DNA of 64,000 nucleotides from Bryobacteraceae bacterium (lineage in GTDB: Bacteria; Acidobacteriota; Terriglobia; Bryobacterales; Bryobacteraceae): the NCBI GenBank assembly GCA_019752335.1, contig JAIEMJ010000011.1, forward strand, positions 186,001-250,000, written 5' to 3'. The notes below the pieces were generated by a model, which ran no database searches, had not been told where the DNA came from, and worked only from the letters and a program-made list of their open reading frames with translations. Below, piece by piece: positions 51,392 to 60,334 of this stretch; the first letter of the stretch is position 1; every line of letters starts with the position of its first letter. The translations under genes and the position numbers were made by a program.

Positions 51392-53311
51392 TTACTTCTT
51401 GTCGTCGACGTCGACGAACTCGGCGTCCACGACGTTATCCTTCTTCTCGGCTCCGGGAGCGTCAGAAGCACCGGCCCCGGCGGCCGCGCCAGAAGCGGCC
51501 GCATCGGGCGCCGCCTTGCTGTACATCGCCTCGGCTAGCTTGTGGCTCGACGCCGTCAGCTTGTCCTTCGCCGCATTGATCTCTTCCAGGCTGCCGCTGG
51601 CGATGGCCTTCTTCGTCTCTTCGAGCGCCGCCTCGACGTTCTTGGCGTCGTCGTCCGAGATCTTGTCGCGATGCTCCTTCAGCATCTTCTCGACGTTGTA
51701 GACCATGGCGTCGGTCTGGTTGCGTGCTTCAATCACGTCCCGCTGGCGCTTGTCCTCGGCGGAGTTCGCCTCGGCGTCCTTCGCCATCTTGTCCACCTCG
51801 TCCTTCGAAAGGCCGGAGGACGACGTGATGGTGATCTTCTGCTCGTTATTCGTCGCGCGATCCTTCGCCGACACGTTCAGAATGCCGTTCGCGTCAATGT
51901 CGAACGTCACTTCCACCTGCGGGATGCCGCGCGAAGCCGGCGGAATGCCCACCAGTTGGAAAACACCCAGCATGCGGTTGTCGCGGGCCATGGCGCGTTC
52001 GCCCTGATAGACCTTGATCTCCACCGACGTCTGGTTATCGGACGCCGTCGAGAAGACCTCGCTCTTGCGCGTCGGAATGGTCGTGTTACGCTCGATCAGC
52101 TTGGTGAAGACGCCACCCAGGGTCTCAATGCCCAGGGACAGCGGGGTCACGTCCAATAGCAGGACGTCCTTCACTTCGCCACCCAAGACGCCACCCTGTA
52201 CGGCGGCGCCGACGGCGACTACTTCGTCCGGGTTCACGGTCTTATTCGGGTCCTTCCCGAAGAAGTTGCGCACCAGCTCCATCACCTTGGGAATGCGCGT
52301 CGAGCCGCCCACCAGCACCACTTCGTCGATCTTATCGGGCGTCAGTCCGGCATCGGCCAAGGCCTGCTTACAGGGGCCAATCGTGCGCTCCAACAGATCG
52401 GCTACCATCTGCTCAAAGCGCGCGCGCGTCAGCTTCTTCACCATATGCTTCGGACCCGTGCTGGGGTCGCCGTAGATGAACGGCAGATTCAGCTCGGTTT
52501 CGAGCAACGTGGAGAGCTCGATCTTGGCCTTCTCGGCCGCTTCGCGCAGGCGCTGCAACGCCATCTTGTCGCGCGACAGATCGACGCCTTCTTCATTCTT
52601 AAACTCCGCGATCAACCAGTCGACAATGCGCTGGTCGACGTTGTCGCCGCCGAGGTGCGTGTCGCCGTTCGTCGACTTCACTTCCACCACACCGTCGCCC
52701 ACCTCGAGAATCGAGATGTCGAACGTACCGCCGCCCAAGTCGTAAACGGCGATCGTCTCGTCCTTCTTTTTGTCGAGCCCGTAAGCCAACGCCGCCGCCG
52801 TCGGCTCGTTGATGATGCGCATCACCTCCAGGCCGGCAATCGTGCCCGCATCCTTGGTGGACTGGCGCTGGGCGTCGTTAAAGTATGCGGGCACCGTAAT
52901 CACGGCCTTCGACACCTTCTCGCCCAGATAGCTCTCGGCCGCTTCCTTCAGCTTGGTGAGCACCATGGCCGAAATCTCGGGCGGCGACTGCTTCTGGGTG
53001 CCAATCTGCACGCGCGCGTCGCCGTTGTCGCCGCGAATCACCTGGTAAGGGATCAGCTTAGTCTCTTCGCCCACTTCCTCGTAGCGCCGGCCCATAAACC
53101 GCTTGATCGAGTAGATGGTATTCTCAGGGTTGGTCACGGCTTGCCGCTTCGCGACTTGCCCCACCAGGCGCTCCCCGCTCTTGGTGAAACCCACCACAGA
53201 CGGCGTCGTCCGGCCGCCCTCCTGGTTGGGAATGACTACCGGCTGGCCGTTTTCCATCACCGCGACCACGGAATTGGTGGTGCCTAAATCGATACCAATG
53301 ATCTTACTCAT
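51392..53311 (-). CDS. dnaK: Hsp70 chaperone DnaK
   Basis: The 639-aa protein starts [40 protein letters not shown], the canonical Hsp70 N-terminus, at 53311 with GAGGAG upstream. [38 protein letters not shown] and [14 protein letters not shown] mark the ATPase. [14 protein letters not shown] begins the substrate domain, and the C-terminal lid ends in a short Asp/Lys tail. A longer upstream frame is rejected. Its promoter and operator lie within the 5' part of the divergent modA-like gene. Confidence 0.98.
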   Translation of the reverse strand: MSKIIGIDLGTTNSVVAVMENGQPVVIPNQEGGRTTPSVVGFTKSGERLVGQVAKRQAVTNPENTIYSIKRFMGRRYEEVGEETKLIPYQVIRGDNGDARVQIGTQKQSPPEISAMVLTKLKEAAESYLGEKVSKAVITVPAYFNDAQRQSTKDAGTIAGLEVMRIINEPTAAALAYGLDKKKDETIAVYDLGGGTFDISILEVGDGVVEVKSTNGDTHLGGDNVDQRIVDWLIAEFKNEEGVDLSRDKMALQRLREAAEKAKIELSTLLETELNLPFIYGDPSTGPKHMVKKLTRARFEQMVADLLERTIGPCKQALADAGLTPDKIDEVVLVGGSTRIPKVMELVRNFFGKDPNKTVNPDEVVAVGAAVQGGVLGGEVKDVLLLDVTPLSLGIETLGGVFTKLIERNTTIPTRKSEVFSTASDNQTSVEIKVYQGERAMARDNRMLGVFQLVGIPPASRGIPQVEVTFDIDANGILNVSAKDRATNNEQKITITSSSGLSKDEVDKMAKDAEANSAEDKRQRDVIEARNQTDAMVYNVEKMLKEHRDKISDDDAKNVEAALEETKKAIASGSLEEINAAKDKLTASSHKLAEAMYSKAAPDAAASGAAAGAGASDAPGAEKKDNVVDAEFVDVDDKK

Positions 53312-54119
53312 GAAAACTCCTCGCTCTCGCTCACACTCTCTGATCTCGCGACTATTGCTACGGCTACCATTCGGGGTCGCACTTGCTCTTAGTCTGCTTG
53401 TAGTATCGAACTTTAGTGCATCACTGTCAAGTCTTTCGGCCCAGGACCCTCTCCTCGTCGCCGCCGCCTCTGACCTTGCCCCCATCCAAACCCTTTTACA
53501 GCAACAATATCCAGGCCCCGTCACCTTCACCTTCGGCTCCTCCGGCATGCTCGCGCGGCAGATCGAAAATGGGGCCCCTTTTGACCTTTTTCTCTCGGCC
53601 GACGAATATCAGGTCGAGCCGCTGGTGAAAAAGAACAAAGTAGATCCGGACTCACGGCAGATTTATGCCATTGGCCGCGTTGCCCTCTGGTCAAAATCCG
53701 GAGCGTACCGGGAACTGGGCGATCTGGCGAAGGCCAAGACCATCGCCATTGCCAATCCTCTCACCGCGCCCTATGGCCGGGCCGCGAAAGAGGTACTGGA
53801 GCGTTCTGGCCTTTGGCCGCAGGTTCAGGAGCGGGTGGTGCAGGCGGAGACGACGCGGCAAGCCTATCAATTTGCCGAGTCCGGCAACGCCGACGTCTGC
53901 CTGACGGCTTACTCACTCGTCTTCGACCAGGGCGGCCTCCTGGTGAAGGACGAACTCCACCGTCCGCTACGCCAGATCGGCGTCGTCCTGAACAAGTCCA
54001 AGAAGCGGAAAGCTGCGGCCGCGTTTCTGGATTTCCTGCTCAGTCCCGCCGGGCGAAGCCTGCTCGCCACGCACGGTTTCAACCTCATGCCCGGCGCACC
54101 CACGCTGCGCCGCCCTTAG
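53310..54119 (+). CDS. ModA-like periplasmic molybdate (or related oxyanion) binding protein
   Basis: The product (up to 269 aa) has a signal peptide ([31 protein letters not shown]). The ModA-type core follows: [72 protein letters not shown] and [12 protein letters not shown]. No modB or modC is adjacent, so it is an orphan. The ATG at 53310 shares CATG with the divergent dnaK start; a TTG at 53355 would leave room for regulation and still give a signal peptide. Confidence 0.85.
   Translation: MKTPRSRSHSLISRLLLRLPFGVALALSLLVVSNFSASLSSLSAQDPLLVAAASDLAPIQTLLQQQYPGPVTFTFGSSGMLARQIENGAPFDLFLSADEYQVEPLVKKNKVDPDSRQIYAIGRVALWSKSGAYRELGDLAKAKTIAIANPLTAPYGRAAKEVLERSGLWPQVQERVVQAETTRQAYQFAESGNADVCLTAYSLVFDQGGLLVKDELHRPLRQIGVVLNKSKKRKAAAAFLDFLLSPAGRSLLATHGFNLMPGAPTLRRP
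53402..53430 (-). promoter_or_regulatory. Sigma70-type promoter of dnaK-dnaJ-hspR
   Basis: On the minus strand TTGACA (53425-53430), 17-base spacer, GATACT (53402-53407), giving a leader of about 85 bases before the dnaK ATG. Confidence 0.7.
53411..53431 (-). promoter_or_regulatory. HAIR-like HspR operator
   Basis: Minus strand CTTGACA, 7 bases, ACTAAAG. The HAIR consensus is CTTGAGT-N7-ACTCAAG; the half-sites match at 5 of 7 and 6 of 7 with exact spacing. It overlaps the -35 TTGACA. Confidence 0.65.
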
Positions 54120-54128
54120 CCATCAACA

Positions 54129-54140
54129 TTTGGCGCCAAA
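54129..54140. promoter_or_regulatory. 12-bp perfect palindrome upstream of the GGT gene
   Basis: TTTGGCGCCAAA, 33 bases before the ATG at 54173 and 10 bases after the modA-like stop. Possible operator; no regulator assigned. Confidence 0.35.
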
Positions 54141-54157
54141 GACTCGCGGGCGCTTGG

Positions 54158-54163
54158 TAGACT
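54158..54163 (+). promoter_or_regulatory. -10 hexamer TAGACT of the GGT gene
   Basis: TAGACT ends 9 bases before the ATG at 54173. Confidence 0.45.
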
Positions 54164-54172
54164 CTGGAAAGC

Positions 54173-55837
54173 ATGCATCGCATACTTTCGGTCCTCCTCT
54201 CGGCCCTGCTCCTTTATTCGCAAGAGCGCTCGCAAAGCGGGCTGGAACTCGTGGCCGCGCGCCCCATGGTCGCGCAGCCGGAGCGGGCGCAGCGCGCCAT
54301 GGTAGCCTCCGTACATCCCCTCGCCACGGAAGCCGGACTGGCCGTGCTGCGCCGGGGCGGCAACGCCGTCGACGCCGCCGTCGCAGTGGGTGCGGCGCTG
54401 GCTGTCGTCCACCCCGAAGCCGGCAATCTGGGCGGCAGCGGCTACCTGCTGGTGGCCATGCGCGACGGCCGCACCGGCGTCATCGACTATAGCGGCATGG
54501 CGCCCGGAGTCTCGAAGCCAGGCATGTTTGCCACTCCGGCGGAGGCAACTTTGGGCCACAAGTCCGTCGCCGTGCCGGGCACACCCGCCGGGCTGGGGCT
54601 CGCGCACGAGAAGTTCGGGCGCCTGGCTTGGAGCGCCGTGCTGGAACCGGCTTACGACCTGGCCAAGAAGGGCTTCCCGGCCTCTCTCCGTATGGAACTC
54701 ATCCTCCGGCTGCAGGTGCCGGTGATGAAAAGGTATCCCGAAGCCGCCAAGCTCTTTTTGCACGGCGGCGACACGCCTCTGAAGCAAGGCGAGCGTCTCG
54801 TGCAGCCGGAACTCGCCGCCACCATCGCGCGGCTGCGCAAGGGCGGCTGGCGCGAGTTCTACCAGGGCGAAACCGCCAAGCGCATCGCCGCCGATATGGC
54901 GGCCAACGGTGGCTTCATCACCGTCGCCGACCTGCGCGGCTACGAAGCCAAACTGCTGGCGCCTTTGCGGACCACCTATCGCGGCTTCCCCGTCCTGACG
55001 GCGCCCCCGAGTTCGTCGGGCGGCGCGGCCCTGGTGGTAGCGCTGAACGTGCTGGAGCAGCACCAACTCCCGCTCGGCAGCGAGGGCTCCGCAAAGGCTC
55101 GCCACCTGCAGATTGAGGCGCTACGGCGCGGCTTTGCCGCGCGTCGGCTGATGATTCAAGAGGGTACGCTCGGCGTGGACGAAGCGATCAGCAAGGCCTA
55201 CGCGGCCAAGTCCGGCGCGAACCTGAGCGAAGAGAAGGCTACTCCGCAACAGCGCGGCCGCGCAACGGACAACGAGAGTACCGATACCACGCATTTCACC
55301 GTCGTCGACGAAGACGGCAATATCGTCTCCAACACCTACACCTTGAGTGGCTTCTACGGCTCGCAGGTGATCGCCAAAGGCACCGGCGTCCTGCTCAACA
55401 ACCACATGAGCGTCTTCTCCAACCGCCCGGGCCGCGCCGATTCCGTGGCCCCCGGCAAGCGTTACGCTTCCACCATGGCGCCGTCCCTCATCGCGAAGCC
55501 GGACGGCACTCCCTGGGTCGCCTTCGGTACGCCCGGCGGCGCCACCATTCCGAGTACGCTGTTTCAGATTGTGACGAACATCGTCGACTTCAAGATGTCC
55601 CTGCGCGACGCTCTCGAATTCCCCCGCATTCACTTTGACCTGATCGCCAATCGCACCGACGCGGAGCCCGCCGCGCTCGTCTACGACGTCGCCGAGCGCT
55701 TGACCCAAATGGGACACACGCTGAATCCAAAGCTACGTTCGCAAGGCGATGTGCAGGCCGTGATGATTGAAGAGGGAACGAATTGGCGGGTCGGTTGGAG
55801 CGACGGCCGCCGCGGCGGATCGGTGAAGGGCTACTAG
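54173..55837 (+). CDS. ggt: Gamma-glutamyltransferase
   Basis: The 554-aa precursor has a short signal peptide (MHRILSVLLSALLLYSQ) and the large-subunit region (VASVHPLATEAGLAVLRRGGNAVDAAVA). It also has the autocleavage site ESTDTTHFTVVDEDGN, where Thr372 (first Thr of TTHF) becomes the N-terminal nucleophile of the small subunit. YASTMAPSLIAKPDG and FGTPGGATIPSTLFQ are as in the family. It hydrolyses glutathione and gamma-glutamyl compounds in the periplasm. It is preceded by a 12-bp palindrome. Confidence 0.96.
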   Translation: MHRILSVLLSALLLYSQERSQSGLELVAARPMVAQPERAQRAMVASVHPLATEAGLAVLRRGGNAVDAAVAVGAALAVVHPEAGNLGGSGYLLVAMRDGRTGVIDYSGMAPGVSKPGMFATPAEATLGHKSVAVPGTPAGLGLAHEKFGRLAWSAVLEPAYDLAKKGFPASLRMELILRLQVPVMKRYPEAAKLFLHGGDTPLKQGERLVQPELAATIARLRKGGWREFYQGETAKRIAADMAANGGFITVADLRGYEAKLLAPLRTTYRGFPVLTAPPSSSGGAALVVALNVLEQHQLPLGSEGSAKARHLQIEALRRGFAARRLMIQEGTLGVDEAISKAYAAKSGANLSEEKATPQQRGRATDNESTDTTHFTVVDEDGNIVSNTYTLSGFYGSQVIAKGTGVLLNNHMSVFSNRPGRADSVAPGKRYASTMAPSLIAKPDGTPWVAFGTPGGATIPSTLFQIVTNIVDFKMSLRDALEFPRIHFDLIANRTDAEPAALVYDVAERLTQMGHTLNPKLRSQGDVQAVMIEEGTNWRVGWSDGRRGGSVKGY

Positions 55838-55920
55838 ATGCTCTCCTCGAACGTCAGGGAGGGGATCTTTGCCCTCCGGGAGCGAAAACCGGAAAGCCCT
55901 TCGCGTAAGCGGCGGGCCCG

Positions 55921-55932
55921 TTTCGCGCGAAA
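55921..55932. repeat. 12-bp palindrome in a convergent intergenic gap
   Basis: TTTCGCGCGAAA lies between the ends of the GGT and M23 genes. Nearby GTCAGGGAGGGGAT (about 55854) resembles the arm of the 38162 repeat. Possibly a terminator or repeat remnant. Confidence 0.35.
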
Positions 55933-55977
55933 AACCCTAGCAAAACAACTTCTAACCGGGCTCGTTTGGGCGAAGCC

Positions 55978-56898
55978 TTAAAACGGGAAGTCGTTCTTGC
56001 GTGGCGCCGCTTGAGCAACGACAGCTTTCAAATAGCGGTAGGGATTCACCGGAGCTCCGCTCACGCGGACCTCATAGTGGAGATGGGGGCCCGTAACGCG
56101 TCCGGTCGCGCCAGAGTAGCCGACCACTTCCCCCCGCCGTACTTCCTGGCCCACCAGGTAGCCCACCTTCGAGAGATGTCCGTATAGCGTCTCAAGGCCA
56201 TTACCGTGATTCACCACCACCGCCAAGCCATAGCCACCGTTCCAGCCCGAAACCGTCACCCGGCCATCTGCCGTGGCGCGGATGGGTGTCCCAGGGTTGA
56301 CGACAATATCCACACCCGGGTGAAATTCTCCCAGCCCGGAGAAGGGATCGCGCCGCATGCCGAAAAAGCTGGTGAGTTGGCCGTTAGCCGGCCAAAGGCC
56401 CGGAACAGAGTCCGGATTCACGAAATTTGAGGCGCCTGGCCGGGACCGGCGTAAAGAGGTAAAGTTGATCGACTTCAGGTAGCTGTATTGTTCGACAGTC
56501 TCGGCGATCGTGGGAACCAGGCGGCCTTCGCTCATCGGGGTACCACCACCGATGCTCGTTGCTTGGCCCATTGAGGAGCCGCGTTTCTGAATCCCGTAGG
56601 CACTCGAAACTTCCATAGCGAACAATTGGAGGGTCGCCATCTGCTGAGACTGCACCGTGTTCTGCTTCTGCAAGGACTGGTATCGGTCCTGGAGCGACTC
56701 GAGCTGCGAGCGCATCACGTTGTAATTGCTGACTTTCCACCACATCCGGGCATAACTGGAAGCCATTCCAGCCAGGGTGACAAAGCCAAACAAGGCCAAG
56801 CCAAACACGCCGTAAAGGACGGTGTAGGGGACGTGGATCCGGCGCAGACGCCCATGTAGGGAATGCGCTAACACCACAATGAAATACGGTTGCTGCAA
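55978..56898 (-). CDS. Membrane-anchored M23 (LytM-type) peptidase
   Basis: The 306-aa protein has a short basic N-terminus, one membrane helix (VLYGVFGLALFGFVTLAGMA, about 27-46), a coiled coil (VMRSQLESLQDRYQSLQKQNTVQSQQMATLQ) and a C-terminal M23 domain. HPGVDIV and GPHLHYEV give the zinc ligands (HxxxD and HxH). ASGFGMRRDP-like TSFFGMRRDPFSG precedes it. It should cut peptidoglycan cross-links or activate amidases in the periplasm. Promoter and a leader of about 150 bases lie upstream. Confidence 0.92.
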   Translation of the reverse strand: MQQPYFIVVLAHSLHGRLRRIHVPYTVLYGVFGLALFGFVTLAGMASSYARMWWKVSNYNVMRSQLESLQDRYQSLQKQNTVQSQQMATLQLFAMEVSSAYGIQKRGSSMGQATSIGGGTPMSEGRLVPTIAETVEQYSYLKSINFTSLRRSRPGASNFVNPDSVPGLWPANGQLTSFFGMRRDPFSGLGEFHPGVDIVVNPGTPIRATADGRVTVSGWNGGYGLAVVVNHGNGLETLYGHLSKVGYLVGQEVRRGEVVGYSGATGRVTGPHLHYEVRVSGAPVNPYRYLKAVVAQAAPRKNDFPF

Positions 56899-57053
56899 AA
56901 AAACTCCCAGCCTAGCCCAGTGGGGCCTGATTCTCTCGAGTAGCCCGTGCAGGCCAAACTCGCTATCCCTTCGCCCGGTCTCTTCCTCCGAGTGACGAAT
57001 TACTAAGAATTGGGATGATGTCTAGTGCCAATTGCTCACTAGCGAATCCCTAG

Positions 57054-57083
57054 ATATTAACAGACTGGAAACAAGTGTGTCAA
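57054..57083 (-). promoter_or_regulatory. Sigma70-type promoter of the M23 peptidase gene
   Basis: Minus strand TTGACA (57078-57083), 18-base spacer, TAATAT (57054-57059). The -35 lies within an inverted repeat, TGTGTC and GACACA with 5 bases between (57076-57092), and another GACACA is at 57101. Possible repressor site. The rest of the 268-base gap (56899-57166) shows no gene. Confidence 0.55.
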
Positions 57084-57166
57084 CCCGACACAGTACTATG
57101 GACACACCTGGGGCAACCACGTGGAAACGCTTGTAAAACATGGGAGTTAATTAACACCGTACGGGG

Positions 57167-57499
57167 TCAATAACGTGGTACTAGACGGTCGATCTGGAGG
57201 CTCCAGGCGTCGATCCCGCCTGTCATGCTCGTTACATTTTCCACACCCTGTTGACGCAGCCAATTGGCCACATTCAAACTGCGCATTCCATGGTGGCAGT
57301 AGACAACCAGTGTTCCGCGATCCGCCAGCCGCTCCACTTCCGCCAGCCGCTGCGGAATGGTATTCATCGGGATCAACTCGGCATTCGCGAGACGACAGAG
57401 ATCGGTTTCAAAGGGCTCGCGGCAGTCCAGCAGCACCAGCGGCTCGCCCGCGTCGAGCTTTTGTTTCACTTCGATGACAGTGGTTTCCAGGCTAGTCAT
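57167..57499 (-). CDS. Single-domain rhodanese-like sulfurtransferase
   Basis: The 110-aa protein has LVLLDCREPFETDLCRLANAELIPMN and the active-site loop VVYCHHGMRS with Cys68, then VANWLRQQGVENVTSMTGGIDAW. This matches single-domain rhodaneses (GlpE/PspE-like) that carry persulfide on the Cys. Start 57499 is preferred over 57520. It is divergent from the S41 peptidase gene, with 26 bases between starts and overlapping -10 elements (TACAATCATA reads TATGAT on the other strand). Confidence 0.92.
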   Translation of the reverse strand: MTSLETTVIEVKQKLDAGEPLVLLDCREPFETDLCRLANAELIPMNTIPQRLAEVERLADRGTLVVYCHHGMRSLNVANWLRQQGVENVTSMTGGIDAWSLQIDRLVPRY

Positions 57500-57511
57500 A
57501 ATCGTCCAAGC

Positions 57512-57521
57512 TACAATCATA
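57512..57521. promoter_or_regulatory. Overlapping divergent -10 elements
   Basis: TACAAT (plus, 57512-57517) ends 8 bases before the S41 peptidase ATG. TATGAT (minus, 57516-57521) ends 16 bases before the rhodanese ATG. Confidence 0.45.
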
Positions 57522-57525
57522 GCGA

Positions 57526-58776
57526 ATGCTCCGTTTCGTCACGATGCTCCTTCTAGGGCTGCCTTTGGCGGCGATCGAACCCGTCTGGCTACTCACCTTC
57601 GACAAGGTCTGGCAGCTCGTCCAGGACAAGCATTGGGATCCGGAAGAGCTCGAGCGCAACGGCTGGACGAGGCTGAAGCCCGAGTACCGCGCGAAGGTGG
57701 AACAAGCCAAGTCCGGCGCGGAGGCACGTGCCTACATCCAGGAGATGATCCAGCGCTTGAAGCTTTCGCACTTCCACATTTCGGGCGGTGAGCCGGTGGA
57801 AGAGTCCGCCAGCTTCGGCGAAGGACGCCCGCCATTTGACGTCGCGATCATCGACGGCCGCGCCTGGATCTGGCATACCGAGCCCGGTGCCGGAGTCGCC
57901 GCCGGTGCCGAGATTTTGGCCGTCGAAGATCAGCCGCTCGCCCCTGGACTGCAACGCCTGGGGAAGGTCCGGCAGGGCGCCATGCTGCTGGCCCGGCAAC
58001 GCGCGCAAGTCCTCGCCAAACTCAGCGGCGACCCCGGCGGCCGCGTGGACCTCACGACGCAAGTCCCCGGCAGCGCTCCGCAAAAACTCACCGTCACGCT
58101 GCTCGCGCCGAAGGGGCAACTCACCCGGTTCGGGTTCTTGCCCCCCATGCCCATCTCGATCGAAACGAAACGCATCGGCGACGTCGGCACCATCGCCTTC
58201 AATCTCTTTCTGGACCCCGTTCGCCTCAGCCCGGCCTTCGAAGCAGCGGTGAAAGGCTGCGCAACCACTTGCCGCGGCTTCATCGTCGATTTGCGCGGCA
58301 ACCCGGGCGGCATCGGCATTCTGGCCATGGGCCTGGCGGGCTTTTTCGTGAATCAACCAGACCAGTTCCTGGGCACCATGGTGCGGCGCGACTCCAAGCT
58401 GAAGTTCACCGTCAATCCGCGCAGCGTAGTCTTTCGGGGTCCGCTCGCGATTCTCATCGATTCGAGCACCGCCTCCACCGCCGAGATCATGGCCGGCGGC
58501 CTCCAGGACCTCGGCCGCGCCCGCATCTTCGGTTCCCGCAGTATGGGCGCTGCCCTGCCGTCCGTGATCGAGCGTCTGCCCAGCGGCGACCTCTTCCAAT
58601 ACCCCGTGGCCAACTACATTTCGCGCAATGGTAAGGCCCTCGAAGGTGAGGGCGTCACGCCGGACCAGATCGTGAATTTAACGCCCGCCTCCCTGGCCGC
58701 GGGTGACCCGGTTTTGGATGCTGCGCTACAGTGGATTCATGCGCAGAAGAGCGTTCTTCCATCTAACCGCCGCTAG
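57526..58776 (+). CDS. S41-family (C-terminal processing) peptidase, secreted
   Basis: The 416-aa protein has a signal peptide (MLRFVTMLLLGLPLAAIEP), an N-terminal helical cap (FDKVWQLVQDKHWDPEELE), a PDZ-like middle (PGAGVAAGAEILAVEDQPL) and the protease core. GFIVDLRGNPGG and SSTASTAEIMAGGLQDLGRA give a candidate nucleophile Ser317; the Lys of the dyad was not assigned with certainty. Such tricorn/Ctp-like enzymes cut misfolded or C-terminal peptides in the periplasm. It overlaps the next gene by 38 bases. Confidence 0.88.
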   Translation: MLRFVTMLLLGLPLAAIEPVWLLTFDKVWQLVQDKHWDPEELERNGWTRLKPEYRAKVEQAKSGAEARAYIQEMIQRLKLSHFHISGGEPVEESASFGEGRPPFDVAIIDGRAWIWHTEPGAGVAAGAEILAVEDQPLAPGLQRLGKVRQGAMLLARQRAQVLAKLSGDPGGRVDLTTQVPGSAPQKLTVTLLAPKGQLTRFGFLPPMPISIETKRIGDVGTIAFNLFLDPVRLSPAFEAAVKGCATTCRGFIVDLRGNPGGIGILAMGLAGFFVNQPDQFLGTMVRRDSKLKFTVNPRSVVFRGPLAILIDSSTASTAEIMAGGLQDLGRARIFGSRSMGAALPSVIERLPSGDLFQYPVANYISRNGKALEGEGVTPDQIVNLTPASLAAGDPVLDAALQWIHAQKSVLPSNRR

Positions 58777-59488
58777 CCTGAGCGCGGCCTACCAAAAGGC
58801 CACCGCGCCCACGGCCGCTTCGATCGTCGACAACTTCGTCACGGTGACGGGCGGCCCAGCCGCTTACGCCAAGATCGTCAGCGAGGTAGCGGAAGGCACC
58901 GTCAACATGGCCGCCCAGAACGTCAGCGGCAAGGTCCGCGTCGTCAAGAAGTCCGGCAACGCTTACACGGTAATCGAGATTCCCACCATCGGCAAGATGG
59001 AAGAAGGCGTAACCAAGGGCGTCGCCTGGGAGAACAACCAGATCACCGGCGCGCGGGTGCGCTCAGGCGAGGAGCGCGAAGTGCACGTGCGCAACGCCGC
59101 GATTGACCTCGATCACCAATGGCGCAAGTACTTCCCCAAGGCCGACCTGGTGGGTAGCGAGTCCGTCGCCGGTGAGGACTGCTACAAAGTGGTACTGACG
59201 CCCAAGTCCGGCGAGCCCGAAACCCGCTACTTCAGCAAGAAGTCCGGACTGATGCTGAAGATGACCGCCACCATGCCGACGCAGATGGGTCCGATGCCAA
59301 TGGAAAGCACGATGGGCGACTATCGCCTCGTGCAGGGCGTGAAGCGTCCGTTCAAGCTGGGCGTGTCCGCGGGTGGCCAAGTCGCCGAGATGCTCTTCAG
59401 CAAATACACCATCAACGGCCCGGTGCCCGACAGCGCCTTCGTGCTTCCGCCTGAGGTGGCGGGCCTGGTGCCCAAGACCGCCAAGTAA
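58739..59488 (+). CDS. Secreted LolA-like outer-membrane lipoprotein-sorting fold protein
   Basis: The 249-aa protein starts MRRRAFFHLTAASLSAAYQ, an export leader, inside the end of the S41 gene. It has ASIVDNFVTVTGGPAAYAKI, MLKMTATMPTQMGPMPMESTMGDYRLVQGVKRPFKL and a C-terminal VPDSAFVLP, as in DUF620/LolA-like proteins that bind lipids in a half-barrel. Co-orientation with the peptidase suggests they are expressed together. It abuts accD tail to tail with no gap. Confidence 0.8.
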   Translation: MRRRAFFHLTAASLSAAYQKATAPTAASIVDNFVTVTGGPAAYAKIVSEVAEGTVNMAAQNVSGKVRVVKKSGNAYTVIEIPTIGKMEEGVTKGVAWENNQITGARVRSGEEREVHVRNAAIDLDHQWRKYFPKADLVGSESVAGEDCYKVVLTPKSGEPETRYFSKKSGLMLKMTATMPTQMGPMPMESTMGDYRLVQGVKRPFKLGVSAGGQVAEMLFSKYTINGPVPDSAFVLPPEVAGLVPKTAK

Positions 59489-60334
59489 TTAGCGGCACAT
59501 GAATTCGAAGGCCTGCGTCAGCGTCGCCTTCATCTCGGTGCGCTTCACAACGGCGTCGAGGAAGCCATGTTGCAGCAGGAATTCGCTGCGTTGGAAGCCT
59601 TCAGGGAGCTTCTGGCGTATGGTCTGCTCGATCACCCGCGGACCCGCGAAACCGATCAGCGCGCCGGGTTCGGCGATATTCAGATCGCCGAGCATGGCGA
59701 AACTGGCGGTGACGCCGCCCGTAGTGGGGTCAGTCAGGATGCTGATGTACGGGATACCGGCGTCATCCAAGCGCATGAGCCCGGAAGAGATTTTGGCCAT
59801 CTGCATCAATGAAATGGCGCCCTCCTGCATGCGCGCGCCGCCTGAAGCGGAGATGACGATGAGGGGGTCGCGCGTCACGATCGAACGGTCAATCGCGCGG
59901 GCGATCTTTTCGCCCATCACCGCGCCCATGCTACCGCCGATGAATTTGAGCTCGAGGGCGCAGACGTTCACCATCCGGCCATTGATCTGGCCACGGGCGG
60001 AGATGATGGCATCGCGGAGGTCCGTAGCCTTCTGCATGCCCGTCAAGCGGACGGTGTACGGCTTGGAGTCGACGAAGCCAATCGGGTCAGTAGAGGTGAG
60101 GGTCTCGTCCAGTTCTTCGTAGTCGCCGTCGAAGAGCAGTTCCAGGCGAGCCCGGGCGTCGATGCGGAAATGGTAGCCGCACTTAGGGCAGAGGTGCAGG
60201 TTCTTTTCGAGCTCCTGGCGGAAGATCACCTGGCGGCAGCCTTCGCACTTTACCCAGAGTCCTTCGGTGAGGACGGTGCGGTCGTCGCCCGGCGACGTCG
60301 TCACGGAGGGCTTGTCTCGTTTCCACCAACTCAT
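59489..60334 (-). CDS. accD: Acetyl-CoA carboxylase carboxyltransferase subunit beta
   Basis: The 281-aa protein carries the N-terminal zinc ribbon CEGCRQVIFRQELEKNLHLCPKCGYHF and the carboxyltransferase core. IISARGQINGRMVNVCALELKFIGGSMGAVMGEKI and LIVISASGGARMQEGAISLMQMAK are visible, then ISILTDPTTGGVTASFAMLGD. It makes malonyl-CoA with AccA and biotin carrier protein (EC 2.1.3.15). Length is typical. TAGACT ends 9 bases before its ATG; GAAGGA also lies just upstream, so initiation may be leaderless or SD-dependent. accA and folC are not adjacent. Confidence 0.97.
   Translation of the reverse strand: MSWWKRDKPSVTTSPGDDRTVLTEGLWVKCEGCRQVIFRQELEKNLHLCPKCGYHFRIDARARLELLFDGDYEELDETLTSTDPIGFVDSKPYTVRLTGMQKATDLRDAIISARGQINGRMVNVCALELKFIGGSMGAVMGEKIARAIDRSIVTRDPLIVISASGGARMQEGAISLMQMAKISSGLMRLDDAGIPYISILTDPTTGGVTASFAMLGDLNIAEPGALIGFAGPRVIEQTIRQKLPEGFQRSEFLLQHGFLDAVVKRTEMKATLTQAFEFMCR

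Noticed and set aside
54116-55105. 329-codon open frame antisense to the GGT gene
   Set aside because: Shadow; the plus-strand protein has the complete GGT signature.
57589-58599. 336-codon open frame antisense to the S41 peptidase
   Set aside because: Antisense shadow without domain features; the plus strand carries signal peptide and catalytic motif.
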